DNA of 41,987 bases from Flavobacteriaceae bacterium (GTDB taxonomy: Bacteria; Bacteroidota; Bacteroidia; UKL13-3), in the NCBI GenBank assembly GCA_025363675.1, contig JANYDJ010000278.1, positions 1-41,987 of the forward strand, written 5' to 3'. The notes under the pieces were generated by a model that did not search any database, was not told where the DNA came from, and was given only the letters and a program-made list of their open reading frames with translations. A program made the translations under genes and the position numbers. The number at the start of each line of letters is the position of its first letter. The stretch's first letter is position 1. This document shows, one piece after another, positions 1 to 9,640 of the stretch.

Positions 1-190
1 GTAGTAAAATGACATAGATAACAGCAAAAAGAGTAATCTAAAGAGGTGATTAAAAAAAAATAAACCAAAAAATTAGGTAAGTGTTTCTCTTTGTTTATTT
101 TTCAATGTGAAAAAATCAATTTTTAGAACCCACCTAATATAAAAAATAGGTACACTATTATTCCAACTTTTAAAAGCTAGAATTGGTGGG

Positions 191-1336
191 TTAATCGAAG
201 TCGAAACCAAATACTTCGGTAGCGATTCTTTTATTATACCTTTCGTAGGTAAAAAGTTCACCCAGTTTAGCAGCTTCTTTTGCCAGGTTTTTAGTTTGAT
301 TTTTATCGTTAAGCAATAATTGGATATTGTTTTTTATTTCTTCGGGTTGTATACTCTTAAGTACCAAACCATTTTGCAAATGTTTAATATATTGTGTAAT
401 GGAAGATACATCTGTAACAACAGGCACACAAATGTATGTAGCCGCTTCTGATACCACTTTTGGGAATCCCTCACCCTCACTTGGCAATATAAAAATATGG
501 GCATCGGTATATAATATATCTAATTGCTCACGATTTAAACTACCAACAAGTTGTAGCGGTTTGTTTAATGGTGTTATATACTTTTTTATCTTTTCAAAAT
601 CACGCCCGATTCCAACTAATTTTATCCAGCCAATTTGTTCCCAAAAATGGTCTTCTAATAACGAAAATCCTTCCACCAATCTGTCAACACCTTTTTCACG
701 CTCTATACGCCCGACAAAAAGTATATTTAATTTTTCGCTGAAGGTTTTAGTGGATGTTGCTTTGCGTGCTTGTTCCAATTCTGCTTTGGAGATGCATGGA
801 TTTTCAAAAGCCAAAACATGAGCAGGTTGACTGGGCCATTGCCCATTAATGGTTACTTTTCCATGTTTAAGTTTTAGCATCAAACGCTTTTGTAAGGCAT
901 ACGATTTTGGGGGATTTTGGCGTGTCCAATCTCCTGCAAACTTGTGCCAGTATTTTCGTTTGTTATCAATAAAATTATATAATATAACCAATAGTGCCGG
1001 AACCGACGGGGCACGGGTATGCACAAATTTGGTATGTTTCAAATGCTTCCATATTGTGAGCCAATAGGAGGGAAGTGCAAATATTTGTTTTACTTTATTT
1101 ATGAAGCCACCACCACCATATAATTTTAAGGGTATAGCTTTTATTTTTCCAGTACTATCATATCTGCTTCCACCTTGTAGCATATCGGCTCGCTCAAAAC
1201 CAATCCAGGTAATGCTTTCAAAAATATCTGTTAAATGCTCTACCTCACGCAAGGTCGATTCAATAATGCGAATCCCTTGTCCATCAAAGCACATGGGCGA
1301 GTCGCTTACTATTAAGAGATGTTCTTTTTTTTGCAT
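191..1336 (-). CDS. GT4-type glycosyltransferase
   Basis: This 381-residue protein looks like a retaining GT-B glycosyltransferase of family 4, probably acting at the cytoplasmic membrane in surface glycan synthesis. The nucleotide-sugar binding half starts near FVGRIEREKGVDRLVEG, and the family's Glu-rich motif is seen as PSEGEGFPKVVSEAA at about residues 285-300. No signal peptide or membrane segment is evident. The ATG at 1334-1336 is the natural start. It stands alone on the minus strand: its upstream side is filled by a heptamer array and a long palindrome, so it is probably not cotranscribed with the PorP/SprF gene. Acceptor and donor sugars cannot be told. Confidence 0.85.
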   Translation of the reverse strand: MQKKEHLLIVSDSPMCFDGQGIRIIESTLREVEHLTDIFESITWIGFERADMLQGGSRYDSTGKIKAIPLKLYGGGGFINKVKQIFALPSYWLTIWKHLKHTKFVHTRAPSVPALLVILYNFIDNKRKYWHKFAGDWTRQNPPKSYALQKRLMLKLKHGKVTINGQWPSQPAHVLAFENPCISKAELEQARKATSTKTFSEKLNILFVGRIEREKGVDRLVEGFSLLEDHFWEQIGWIKLVGIGRDFEKIKKYITPLNKPLQLVGSLNREQLDILYTDAHIFILPSEGEGFPKVVSEAATYICVPVVTDVSSITQYIKHLQNGLVLKSIQPEEIKNNIQLLLNDKNQTKNLAKEAAKLGELFTYERYNKRIATEVFGFDFD

Positions 1337-1360
1337 TTGTTTGCGACAAAGATAGTAGCA

Positions 1361-1430
1361 ATGGTTAATGGTTAATGGTTAATGGTTAATGGTTAATGGT
1401 TGATGGTTGATGGTTGATGATTGATTATTG
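1361..1430. repeat. Heptamer tandem array (ATGGTTA/ATGGTTG)
   Basis: Five copies of ATGGTTA are followed by three of ATGGTTG and then by degenerate units, directly upstream of the glycosyltransferase start. It is a microsatellite-like array with a 7-bp unit and could vary in length by slippage. Other 7-bp arrays with different units occur near 26689 and 33966-34080. Confidence 0.85.
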
Positions 1431-1482
1431 ATGATAAGATGATGAATGATGAATGATGAATAATCTTTGGCCTCTGCACCTT

Positions 1483-1575
1483 GTTTGTCATCCTGTCCTC
1501 CGCGGCGGATATCGAAGAGCGACATGGAGAGTACTCTTCTAGTTTGTCGCCCTTCGATAAACTAGGATGACAAAC
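1483..1575. repeat. Dispersed long palindrome, TTTGTCATCC family
   Basis: The ends GTTTGTCATCCT (1483-1494) and AGGATGACAAAC (1564-1575) are exact inverted repeats. The interior holds CTTCGATAAACTAGG-like sequence typical of intergenic repeats in this window. A shorter relative lies at 32076-32113. It sits between two minus-strand genes and could fold as a transcript hairpin. Confidence 0.75.
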
Positions 1576-1582
1576 TTTTATA

Positions 1583-2461
1583 TCACAACAAACTCCTCAT
1601 TAGCTCAGAAAAATTGTTTCCTTTATTTTTTTGTTTGAAGAAATAGTTGAGAGAAATACAGTGGGTATTCGAAGAAATTATTTGAGGGTTTGTCCAACCA
1701 TAAGCATAGCTTATTTTTATTCTATTATTTATATATCCTAAATATATATTGGCTACATTAATATTTGTTACATTGGGTGTAAAGAATTTAGATGCACCAA
1801 GCATAACAGGGCCACAGTTTATTTGCAGAGCGGGGAGCAACATTTCAAATTGTTGCTGTTTTTGATATATAATAGAAGGTATTATAGATAACTTATTATT
1901 TAGTTTTATTCTTCCTCCAATATTTACAGTCCATCTTCTTGGTAAGTTTGTTCCTGGTCCTGTTGAATGATAAAATGATTCATTGGGTTCAAATATATTG
2001 TGCGATGCAAGTCCAATATATACATTTTTATGAGTGAGTATTCCTCCAATTGAAAAGTTAGGGAGATATCTGGTAAGACTAGGAATGGAAGAAGATATCA
2101 TAGTAGCTGTATTTTTAAGTAATTGTGCAGATGCTCCAATATGTAATTGCGTGTGCTCACTTATTTGAAAGTCTTTGGCATAATTAGCCATAACAGATTG
2201 CTTTATCAGTCTTCCATAACCTTGATTGTCATTATATAAATAAATTCCCAATCTTTGTTTTTTGTAATTAAAATCAGCTCCCAAAAAAACTTGTTCTTCA
2301 GGCCTATCTTGATTTTGATACTGTATACTTACCTTGGGGTTTAGCCCTGTTGTAGCTGGGTTTAATAATTCTGACTGGGCATTTGGCAGAATGAATATTG
2401 GGTCTTGGGCAAATGATTTTACAGAGACAAGTAAAAAGAGTATAATATATTTTGTTTTCAT
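1583..2461 (-). CDS. PorP/SprF family type IX secretion membrane protein
   Basis: This 292-residue protein begins with a signal peptide (MKTKYIILFLLVSVKSFAQ) followed by DPIFILPNAQSELLNPATTG, the N-terminal hallmark of PorP/SprF proteins. The rest alternates short polar and aromatic strands, as expected of an outer-membrane beta-barrel. Members work with the T9SS, and SprF-like ones are usually paired with a large secreted adhesin. Here no adhesin adjoins it; the only T9SS-type adhesin in the window is the PKD protein about 16 kb away. The pairing is therefore open. Confidence 0.88.
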   Translation of the reverse strand: MKTKYIILFLLVSVKSFAQDPIFILPNAQSELLNPATTGLNPKVSIQYQNQDRPEEQVFLGADFNYKKQRLGIYLYNDNQGYGRLIKQSVMANYAKDFQISEHTQLHIGASAQLLKNTATMISSSIPSLTRYLPNFSIGGILTHKNVYIGLASHNIFEPNESFYHSTGPGTNLPRRWTVNIGGRIKLNNKLSIIPSIIYQKQQQFEMLLPALQINCGPVMLGASKFFTPNVTNINVANIYLGYINNRIKISYAYGWTNPQIISSNTHCISLNYFFKQKNKGNNFSELMRSLL

Positions 2462-2827
2462 CAGTTTAAAAATTGATTAAGTATTTTTAGTTTTTAACAA
2501 GGACACAGAAAGAGAAAAAAGGTTGCATCAACTTTTTTACGAACGCATATTGAAAGAAGCGAATTACGCCACCCCACGCCATTTTGACAACTTTTTAAAA
2601 GATTTTATAGCCACAAAATTGTAAGTTCATTCTTTTTGTATAAAATGTGCAAAGTAAATTTTCTAACACTCAAATACTTGCGTGGCGGCCTGTACTACAA
2701 AGCATACAAAATAATTTTTTGTGTAAAATAACAATTCCTCCAAATGGGAATTATCTTTGTAATATTGAAGCCCGAAACTAATTCAAAGGAATTACGTTTA
2801 TATTTGTAACTAAAATTAAAGATTTTT
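2462..2827. other. Intergenic region with a possible gene remnant
   Basis: The 366-bp gap between the PorP/SprF gene and clpC has no complete gene. Frame +3 stays open from 2481 to the stop at 2622-2624 and reads like a real protein tail (REKRLHQLFYERILKEAN, then YATPRHFDNFLKDF), but no start codon context is visible. TATATTTG at 2799-2806 fits a Bacteroidota -7 element for clpC, though no TTTG lies at the usual distance upstream. Confidence 0.35.
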
Positions 2828-5362
2828 ATGGAAGCTAAGTTTTCGCCCCGTGTTAAAGATGTTATTTCCTTCAGTAGGGAAGAAGCTATTAGGTTAGGCC
2901 ACGATTTTATTGGATGTGAGCATTTGTTGTTGGGCCTGCTTCGTGAGGGCGATAGTAAAGCACTACGCACTATGCAAGCATTGGATGTAGATATAGTGCG
3001 TGTTCGTAAAAACATTGAAGACAATATTCGCCACATGGCTACTGGTCGTATTAGTAATTTGGCTAATATACCATTGACCAAACAAGCAGAGAAGGTTTTG
3101 AAAATTACCTATTTGGAAGCCCGAATATTTAAAACTGATGTTATTGGAACCGAGCATCTGCTCCTTTCTATATTAAGAGATGAGGACAATATGGCCTCTC
3201 AAGTATTGGGTCAGTTTGCCGTTAATTATGAAATTTTTAGAGCAGCCTTGGAAAACAATATTGCCGATATCAAATCGGAACTACCAACCGATTCGCCTGA
3301 TGATTACTATCAGGAACGCAAACCCAATGAACCAAACAAACCCAATAAACCTACCGATCAAAAATCAAAAACTCCCGTATTAGATAATTTTGGCCGCGAC
3401 CTAACCCGTGCTGCCGAAGAAGGAAAACTGGATCCGATTGTAGGCAGAGAAAAAGAAATAGAACGCGTATCACAAATATTATCACGTCGTAAAAAGAACA
3501 ATCCAGTTTTAATAGGTGAACCTGGTGTTGGTAAAACAGCTATTGCCGAAGGATTGGCTCTGAGGATTTCACAACGCAAAGTTTCCAGAGTATTATATAA
3601 TAAACGCGTAGTTACTTTGGATTTAGCTTCTCTAGTTGCAGGTACCAAATACCGTGGACAGTTTGAAGAACGTATGAAAGCCGTGATGAACGAACTGGAA
3701 AAATCGCCCGATGTCATTTTGTTTATTGATGAAATACATACCATTGTAGGAGCAGGCGGAGCAAGCGGTTCGTTAGATGCATCAAATATGTTTAAGCCCG
3801 CATTAAGTCGTGGCGAGATACAATGTATAGGTGCCACTACCTTAGATGAATACAGACAATATATAGAAAAAGATGGAGCTTTGGAACGTCGTTTCCAAAT
3901 GGTTTTGGTTGAGCCAGCCACCGAAGAAGAGAGTATAGAAATTTTGCAAAATATTTGTGATAAATACGAGGAACATCACTCAGTAACTTATACTCCCGAA
4001 GCTATTATAGCTTGTGTGAAACTAAGTACACGCTATATGGCCGATAGGTTTTTACCAGACAAAGCTATTGATGTGTTGGACGAAGTGGGAGCAAGGGTGC
4101 ATTTGAATAATATACATGTACCACAAAATGTTTTGGATTTAGAAAAACAAATTGAAGAAATCAAAGTTCTGAAAAACCAAGTGGTGAAGAGTCAGAAATA
4201 TGAAGAGGCTGCCAAACTTCGTGATCGCGAAAAGAACTTATTAGAAAGTTTGGATATAGAAAAAGCCAAATGGGAAGAAGAAACCAAGAACCAGAAATTT
4301 AATGTGCTTGAAGATGATGTGGCCGATGTAATTGCCATGATGACCGGAATACCCGTTAAGAAAATTGCACAAAGTGAAAGCAATCGTCTTTTGAAAATGG
4401 GCGATGATATAAAAGCCAGGGTAATTGGGCAAGATGGGGCGATATTAAAACTGGCCAAAGCAATTCAACGTACCCGTGCAGGATTAAAAAATCCCAACAA
4501 ACCAATCGGCTCATTTATATTTTTGGGACCTACCGGGGTAGGTAAAACAGAGCTTGCAAAAGCTTTGTCGCAATACCTGTTTGATAGCGATGACGCGATG
4601 ATTCGCATCGATATGAGTGAGTATATGGAAAAATTTGCAGTGTCTCGTTTGGTGGGTGCTCCTCCAGGATATGTGGGTTACGAAGAAGGTGGACAGTTGA
4701 CTGAAAAAATTCGTCGCAAGCCCTATTCAGTAATTTTATTGGACGAGATTGAGAAAGCCCATCCCGATGTATTCAATTTATTGTTGCAGGTTTTAGATGA
4801 AGGATATTTGACCGATAGTATGGGTCGTAAAATCGATTTTAGAAATACCATTATCATCATGACTTCTAATATTGGTTCACGCCAATTGAAAGATTTCGGT
4901 AGCGGAGTAGGGTTTAATACATCTGCTAAAACTGATAATACAGAATCGCATACCAAGAGTGTTATTGAAACAGCTTTGAAACGTTATTTCTCTCCTGAAT
5001 TCTTAAACAGGATTGATGATGTGATTATCTTCAACCAACTTGAGAAACAACACATGCTGGCTATTTTGGAAATCAATTTGAAAAAATTGTTCAAACGCAT
5101 TGAGCCCATGGGATTGAAAATTACTGTGACCGATGCAGCCAAAGAATTCCTGTGCGAAAAAGGATATGATAGCGATTATGGTGCACGTCCATTGGCTAGG
5201 GCAATTCAAAAATTCTTGGAAGACCCCGTTGCTGAAGAAATGCTAAAAGCAGAAGTGAAAGAAGGCGAAATTATTGAAGCCGACCACATAGCTGAGGCTG
5301 ATGAGCTGAGCATCACTATCAACCGCAAAAAGAAAAAGAAAGAGTCGCCCAAAAACGATTAA
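2828..5362 (+). CDS. clpC: ATP-dependent Clp protease ATP-binding subunit ClpC
   Basis: This 844-residue Hsp100 unfoldase feeds proteins to ClpP in the cytosol. Domains in order: a double Clp N-domain (about 1-145), a Pro/Asn-rich linker (KPNEPNKPNKP), AAA-1 with Walker A GEPGVGKT (about 230-237) and Walker B VILFIDE, a UVR-type middle segment (VVKSQKYEEAAKLRDREK), AAA-2 with Walker A GPTGVGKT (about 567-574), a VGF loop in GSGVGFNTS that would dock ClpP, and the C-terminal Clp domain. The UVR segment and length favour ClpC over ClpA or ClpB. It heads the long plus-strand run; rlmH follows after 5 bp. The tail ends in a Lys-rich stretch. Confidence 0.96.
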   Translation: MEAKFSPRVKDVISFSREEAIRLGHDFIGCEHLLLGLLREGDSKALRTMQALDVDIVRVRKNIEDNIRHMATGRISNLANIPLTKQAEKVLKITYLEARIFKTDVIGTEHLLLSILRDEDNMASQVLGQFAVNYEIFRAALENNIADIKSELPTDSPDDYYQERKPNEPNKPNKPTDQKSKTPVLDNFGRDLTRAAEEGKLDPIVGREKEIERVSQILSRRKKNNPVLIGEPGVGKTAIAEGLALRISQRKVSRVLYNKRVVTLDLASLVAGTKYRGQFEERMKAVMNELEKSPDVILFIDEIHTIVGAGGASGSLDASNMFKPALSRGEIQCIGATTLDEYRQYIEKDGALERRFQMVLVEPATEEESIEILQNICDKYEEHHSVTYTPEAIIACVKLSTRYMADRFLPDKAIDVLDEVGARVHLNNIHVPQNVLDLEKQIEEIKVLKNQVVKSQKYEEAAKLRDREKNLLESLDIEKAKWEEETKNQKFNVLEDDVADVIAMMTGIPVKKIAQSESNRLLKMGDDIKARVIGQDGAILKLAKAIQRTRAGLKNPNKPIGSFIFLGPTGVGKTELAKALSQYLFDSDDAMIRIDMSEYMEKFAVSRLVGAPPGYVGYEEGGQLTEKIRRKPYSVILLDEIEKAHPDVFNLLLQVLDEGYLTDSMGRKIDFRNTIIIMTSNIGSRQLKDFGSGVGFNTSAKTDNTESHTKSVIETALKRYFSPEFLNRIDDVIIFNQLEKQHMLAILEINLKKLFKRIEPMGLKITVTDAAKEFLCEKGYDSDYGARPLARAIQKFLEDPVAEEMLKAEVKEGEIIEADHIAEADELSITINRKKKKKESPKND

Positions 5363-5367
5363 TACAT

Positions 5368-5841
5368 TTGAAAATTAAAGTACTTTGTACAGGAACCCTT
5401 TCGCACCAATACTTGGGCGAAGGGGTTTCTTTTTATATACAAAAACTAAAGCACTATGCACGTTTTGAATTGGTGGAATTAAAGTTGCCAAAAAATAAGC
5501 AAAGTGAAGATTCAACGCAAGTGAAAAAGAACGAATTAAGTTTATTTGTAAAACATATAAACCCAGGCGATTTTTTGATTCTATTAGATGATAAAGGACA
5601 GCAATATGACTCAGTAGGATTTGCCAATTATATACAAACACAAACCAATCATACCTCGGGCAGTTTGGTATTCTGCATTGGCGGTGCATTTGGTTTCGAC
5701 GATGAATTGTATAAGATGGCCAAAGCTAAAATCTCATTTTCAAAACTCACTTTCAATCATCAAATGTTTAGGCTCATATTATTGGAACAATTATATAGAG
5801 CTTGCTCTATTTTAAAGAACGAACCTTATCACCATGCCTGA
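5368..5841 (+). CDS. rlmH: 23S rRNA pseudouridine(1915)-N3 methyltransferase RlmH
   Basis: This 157-residue SPOUT-class enzyme methylates pseudouridine 1915 in helix 69 of 23S rRNA, using SAM. The knotted C-terminal region is clear: FCIGGAFGFDDE, then HQMFRLILLEQLYRA, and the family's terminal PYH tripeptide as EPYHHA. Length is standard for the family. The start is TTG at 5368, since MKIKVLCTG-like sequence begins there and no ATG is in frame nearby. It lies 5 bp after clpC and its last 8 bases overlap the next gene. Confidence 0.95.
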   Translation: MKIKVLCTGTLSHQYLGEGVSFYIQKLKHYARFELVELKLPKNKQSEDSTQVKKNELSLFVKHINPGDFLILLDDKGQQYDSVGFANYIQTQTNHTSGSLVFCIGGAFGFDDELYKMAKAKISFSKLTFNHQMFRLILLEQLYRACSILKNEPYHHA

Positions 5842-6562
5842 TCAATTGTTTAATTTCAAGCAGTTCAGCATCGCACAAAATCATGCTGCCATGAAAGTGA
5901 ATACCGATTCAGTTTTGCTAGGTGCTTGGGCAGGCAATATGGTAAGCCATAAAGAGGATAGGTTGCTTGATATTGGAACAGGTACTGGTTTATTATCATT
6001 GATGATGAGGCAGGCCAATCCTAATATTAATATTGATGCGGTGGAAATTGATGAAGAAGCTTGTATAGATGCAGCTTTCAATTTTAAGCAACAAGCAGAT
6101 CATATACATTTACATCATATAGATTTTGCCAATTTTTTGGAATCCCTTCACCAGCCTTATGATATTATTATTTCCAACCCCCCATACTTTAAACCCATCA
6201 ATACACACAAAACCAATAATCGCCAATTGCCTAATATACATAGGGCCACCGCCCGTTTTAATGATGCATTGCCATTTGAAACCTTAGCCAAAGCAGGCAA
6301 GCTTTTAAACAAAGCGGGGAACTTTTTTTTAATTATCCCAATGCAGTTTTTAACAGAGATAGAAACTTGTTTTGAAAATTCGGGACTCGTGAAGCAGTAT
6401 TATACTTACGTGAAGATGCTTGAAAACAAAGATGTGAGCCGGGTTTTATGTAAATTTGGAAAAGAAAAGGTTCAATTTACCCAAGACCAATTAATTTTGT
6501 ACCATCAAAACAATAGTAAAACAGCCGCTTATCAAAATATAGTAGCACCTTATTATCTATAG
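5834..6562 (+). CDS. trmN6: tRNA1(Val) (adenine(37)-N6)-methyltransferase-like protein
   Basis: The 242-residue protein has a class I SAM-dependent methyltransferase fold. The SAM-binding loop reads LDIGTGTGLLSLMM (about 50-63), and the N6-adenine catalytic motif is NPPYF at about 115-119. The opening FNFKQFSIAQNHAAMKVNTDSVLLGAWA matches the YfiC/TrmN6 family. The family member in E. coli methylates A37 of tRNA-Val; the substrate here is inferred. The gene overlaps rlmH by 8 bp and precedes the DinB gene by 2 bp, so coupled translation is likely. Confidence 0.88.
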   Translation: MPDQLFNFKQFSIAQNHAAMKVNTDSVLLGAWAGNMVSHKEDRLLDIGTGTGLLSLMMRQANPNINIDAVEIDEEACIDAAFNFKQQADHIHLHHIDFANFLESLHQPYDIIISNPPYFKPINTHKTNNRQLPNIHRATARFNDALPFETLAKAGKLLNKAGNFFLIIPMQFLTEIETCFENSGLVKQYYTYVKMLENKDVSRVLCKFGKEKVQFTQDQLILYHQNNSKTAAYQNIVAPYYL

Positions 6563-6564
6563 CA

Positions 6565-7044
6565 ATGGAACTTAAAGAGCATATCAAACATATTTGGTTA
6601 TATAATCAGTGGGCCAATGCAAAATTGTTTGCAGCAATTCCTATTGAACTTGCTGATGTTGAAATAAAAAGTAGTTTTAACAGCATCCGCAAAACGGTTT
6701 ATCATTTATGGGATGCGGAAACGGTATGGTTGGAAAGAATGATGGATAAGCCCTTAACACCATGGCCTGCCAGTGCTCAGTTTACCGGCACATTTGAAGA
6801 GGCGTTTGCCAAAATTAAAGAGCAAGAAGATATATATACTCAATTTATTGAGCAAATAGACTTATCGCAACATATTATATATAAAAACTTGAAAGGTCAG
6901 GATTTTTCAAATACCTATTTTGAGATATTATCTCATGTTTTCAATCACAGTACTTTTCACAGGGGGCAGTTGGTCACTATGCTAAGGCAAGCTGGTGTAA
7001 CCGAAATTCCACAAACCGATTTAATCGCTTATTATAGAAAATAA
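6565..7044 (+). CDS. DinB family protein
   Basis: A 159-residue four-helix-bundle protein of the DinB/YfiT superfamily. The putative metal-binding histidines occur as YHLWDAETVW (about 47) and in HVFNHSTFHRGQLVTMLRQAG (about 129-149), the usual three-His pattern. Such proteins are metal-dependent and some act as thiol-dependent transferases, but no specific substrate can be assigned. It is packed between trmN6 (2 bp) and the asparagine-synthase-like gene (1 bp). Confidence 0.88.
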   Translation: MELKEHIKHIWLYNQWANAKLFAAIPIELADVEIKSSFNSIRKTVYHLWDAETVWLERMMDKPLTPWPASAQFTGTFEEAFAKIKEQEDIYTQFIEQIDLSQHIIYKNLKGQDFSNTYFEILSHVFNHSTFHRGQLVTMLRQAGVTEIPQTDLIAYYRK

Positions 7045-7045
7045 G

Positions 7046-8446
7046 ATGTTGCAAAAAAACGGAATCATACCCTCAAAGCCATTGTTTTATAATACACAAA
7101 ACAATGCAGTTATATATACAAAAGATTTGATAAAACATGAGGGATCTTATGATTACAAAGCTATATGTATATATGCAGCCTGTGGATTTTTTCTGGATGA
7201 TGATACCTATTATACCGATATTAAATATGTAAAACCTGCAACCAAATATACTATTAATGATGGTAAGCTCAAATTGGAAGAATCGCCCTATTTTGAATGG
7301 TATTATAATCCCCGCGATATTAACCTATCAAAGGCTACCGATGAGTTTGCCGATTTGTTTCATGATATATTAAACACTGAAACAAAAAATAAAAAAGTAA
7401 TCTTGCCATTGTCGGGTGGGCTCGATAGTAGAACCTTGGCAGCAGGGTTGAAAGCCCATCCTAACTTGTGGAGTTATTCTTATGGTTTTAAGGGTGGTAT
7501 TGCAGAAACACAGTATAGCAATAAAATTGCCCATGCCGAAAAATTTGCTTTCAAGGAATATGAAATCGGAGAAGGTTATTTATGGGATGCCATAGAGAAT
7601 TTAGCAGCTATTAATGGGTGCATGAGTGAATTTACCCATGCCAGGCAAATGGCAGTGATAGCAGAGGTGAGTAAAATGGGAGATGCCTTTGTATTGGGTC
7701 ATTGGGGCGATGTGCTGTTTGATGGAATGGGAGTGCCCGATAACTTAAGTTTCGACGAACAAATAGGTATCTTGTTTAAAAAAGTATTAAAAAAAGGAGG
7801 TCGCGAATTGGGGATGGAACTTTGGCGATTGTGGGAATTAGACGGCGATTTTGATGATTACTTAATGCAACGCCTCGAAACTGCATTAAGGAAAATAAAT
7901 ATCGACAATGCAAATTCAAGAATCAGGGCATTCAAATCAACCCACTGGGCCCCGCGGTGGACGAGTACAAACCTGCAAATATTCTCCAATAGCAATGAAA
8001 ATATATTGCCTTATTATAATGATAGGATGTGTGAATTTATTTGCACCCTACCCGAGGATATGCTTGGCGGACGGCAGATTCAAATAGCCTATTTAAAAAA
8101 GTATGCCCCTGAACTGGCTAAAATAGAATGGCAAGCTTACGATTTGGATTTATATAGCTATAAGAGATTTTATCATTGGAGCAATTTACCCAATAGGGCA
8201 TTTAATAAAGCCTTCAATATGCTAAAAAAACCTAAAATTTTGAGAAATTGGGAGCTACAGTTTGTAGGCGAGGGTAATGAAAAAAAACTACACGAATATA
8301 TATATCATGGTTCACTGCAACCTTTGGTCACCACTCAAATTGTAAAGAAGTTTGAATCGTTGTTCCACCTCGAACCTGTTAAATATTCGCATGCTTTAAG
8401 TATGTTATTAACGCTTTCGTTGTTTACCAAATTAAAAGGAAAATAA
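7046..8446 (+). CDS. Asparagine synthase-like protein
   Basis: This 466-residue protein contains the ATP-pyrophosphatase domain of asparagine synthetases: the PPi loop is LPLSGGLDSRTLAAGL (about 119-134), and a second conserved piece is GHWGDVLFDGMG. The N-terminal region is short and has no Cys at position 2, so a working class II glutaminase domain appears absent. Ammonia or another amine would have to come from elsewhere. Stand-alone proteins of this type often sit in polysaccharide clusters, where they may amidate sugar acids. Its three glycosyltransferase neighbours, starting 2 bp downstream, fit that role. The reaction is an inference. Confidence 0.82.
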   Translation: MLQKNGIIPSKPLFYNTQNNAVIYTKDLIKHEGSYDYKAICIYAACGFFLDDDTYYTDIKYVKPATKYTINDGKLKLEESPYFEWYYNPRDINLSKATDEFADLFHDILNTETKNKKVILPLSGGLDSRTLAAGLKAHPNLWSYSYGFKGGIAETQYSNKIAHAEKFAFKEYEIGEGYLWDAIENLAAINGCMSEFTHARQMAVIAEVSKMGDAFVLGHWGDVLFDGMGVPDNLSFDEQIGILFKKVLKKGGRELGMELWRLWELDGDFDDYLMQRLETALRKINIDNANSRIRAFKSTHWAPRWTSTNLQIFSNSNENILPYYNDRMCEFICTLPEDMLGGRQIQIAYLKKYAPELAKIEWQAYDLDLYSYKRFYHWSNLPNRAFNKAFNMLKKPKILRNWELQFVGEGNEKKLHEYIYHGSLQPLVTTQIVKKFESLFHLEPVKYSHALSMLLTLSLFTKLKGK

Positions 8447-8448
8447 GT

Positions 8449-9633
8449 TTGCAAAAGAAAAAAACTATAGGATTAGTGGTTGCCCAACCGCCCATTTATA
8501 CGGAAACGTTTTTAATGAGCAAAATACAAAACCTGATTGATGATGGATATGAAGTAATTATTTTTTCAAATTTAAAAAGAGAGAACAATACCAAGGCCCC
8601 TTTATATAGTTCATATACCGAATTGAGTTTGCTACAATTGGTGTGTAATATACCCTATATATTTTTCAAAATTATCCAAAATTATCGTACCCTACTTCTA
8701 TATAAAAAATTAATAAATTCGGAGTATAGTTCCACCACACTTAAATTCAAAAATATATATTCCAATTTGCATATATTATTTCACCCCGTTAGTCATCTTC
8801 ATTTCGAGTTTTCGGTGCTGGCATTAGGCAAGGAGCATGTGGCCAAATCGGTGGGAGCTAAGATGACTGTGAGCTTTAGGGGTTATGATGTGAGTATTTC
8901 GATACTCAAAAATAAAAACTCTTTTACTCAAATATGGAATAATATTGAAGGGGTGCACACCATTAGCAACGACTTGGTGAAGCGGGCACTTAAGCATGGA
9001 TTAAATGCCAATACGCCTATTACCAAAATAGAGCCAGCAATTGATTTGTTAAATTTTAAACCAGCAAATATTCAATGGGGAGGGCAATTACAAATTACTA
9101 CTACAGGTCGTGTGTCGTGGAAAAAAGGATATCAGTATGTATTTGCCGCACTTGCTTTACTGAAAAAGCAAAATATAGATTTCAAATATCATATTATAGG
9201 CGGTTTTGAAGAACCTGAAAGGGAAGAGTTTATATTTCTGGTTAGCAACTATAAATTACAGAACGATATTATATTCCACGATAAAATGAGCCGTGAAAAA
9301 GTAAATGCTATTTTGGATAACACACATATATATATACAATATAGTGTGCAAGAAGGATTTTGTAATGCGGCCATAGAAGCACAGGCCAAAGGTTTGCTCA
9401 CTATAGTATCAGACGCTGGCGGGCTGCCTGAAAATGTAATTCATGATATAACGGGATGGGTAGTTCCGAAGCGAAACCCATCTTTGCTTGCAAACAAAAT
9501 AATTGAAATATATAAATTACCCGAAGAAAAGAGAATAGAATTTTCAAATAATGCCATGAAACATGCTTCTCAAAATTTTGATATTAAGAAGCAACAAGAT
9601 TTGTTTCGTAATTTTTTTAACCTAGCTAGCTAA
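8449..9633 (+). CDS. GT4-type glycosyltransferase (first of three)
   Basis: A 394-residue GT-B glycosyltransferase. The C-terminal donor-binding half includes TTTGRVSWKKGYQYVFAAL and the EX7E-type motif QEGFCNAAIEAQAKG (about 299-313). It starts with TTG at 8449, two bases after the stop of the preceding gene; the sequence QKKKTIGLVVAQPPIYTETF matches the N-terminus of the third glycosyltransferase. The two are clear paralogs, sharing HPVSHLHFEF / HPVDHLHFEF, TVS-RGYDVSI and IYIQYSVQEGF / IYIQFSVQEGF. It probably extends a surface or secreted glycan; sugar specificity is unknown. Confidence 0.87.
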   Translation: MQKKKTIGLVVAQPPIYTETFLMSKIQNLIDDGYEVIIFSNLKRENNTKAPLYSSYTELSLLQLVCNIPYIFFKIIQNYRTLLLYKKLINSEYSSTTLKFKNIYSNLHILFHPVSHLHFEFSVLALGKEHVAKSVGAKMTVSFRGYDVSISILKNKNSFTQIWNNIEGVHTISNDLVKRALKHGLNANTPITKIEPAIDLLNFKPANIQWGGQLQITTTGRVSWKKGYQYVFAALALLKKQNIDFKYHIIGGFEEPEREEFIFLVSNYKLQNDIIFHDKMSREKVNAILDNTHIYIQYSVQEGFCNAAIEAQAKGLLTIVSDAGGLPENVIHDITGWVVPKRNPSLLANKIIEIYKLPEEKRIEFSNNAMKHASQNFDIKKQQDLFRNFFNLAS

Positions 9634-9640
9634 AGTATAT

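Noticed and set aside
2695-3081. Minus-strand ORF over the start of clpC
   Set aside because: It is a shadow of the clpC reading frame and its promoter region.
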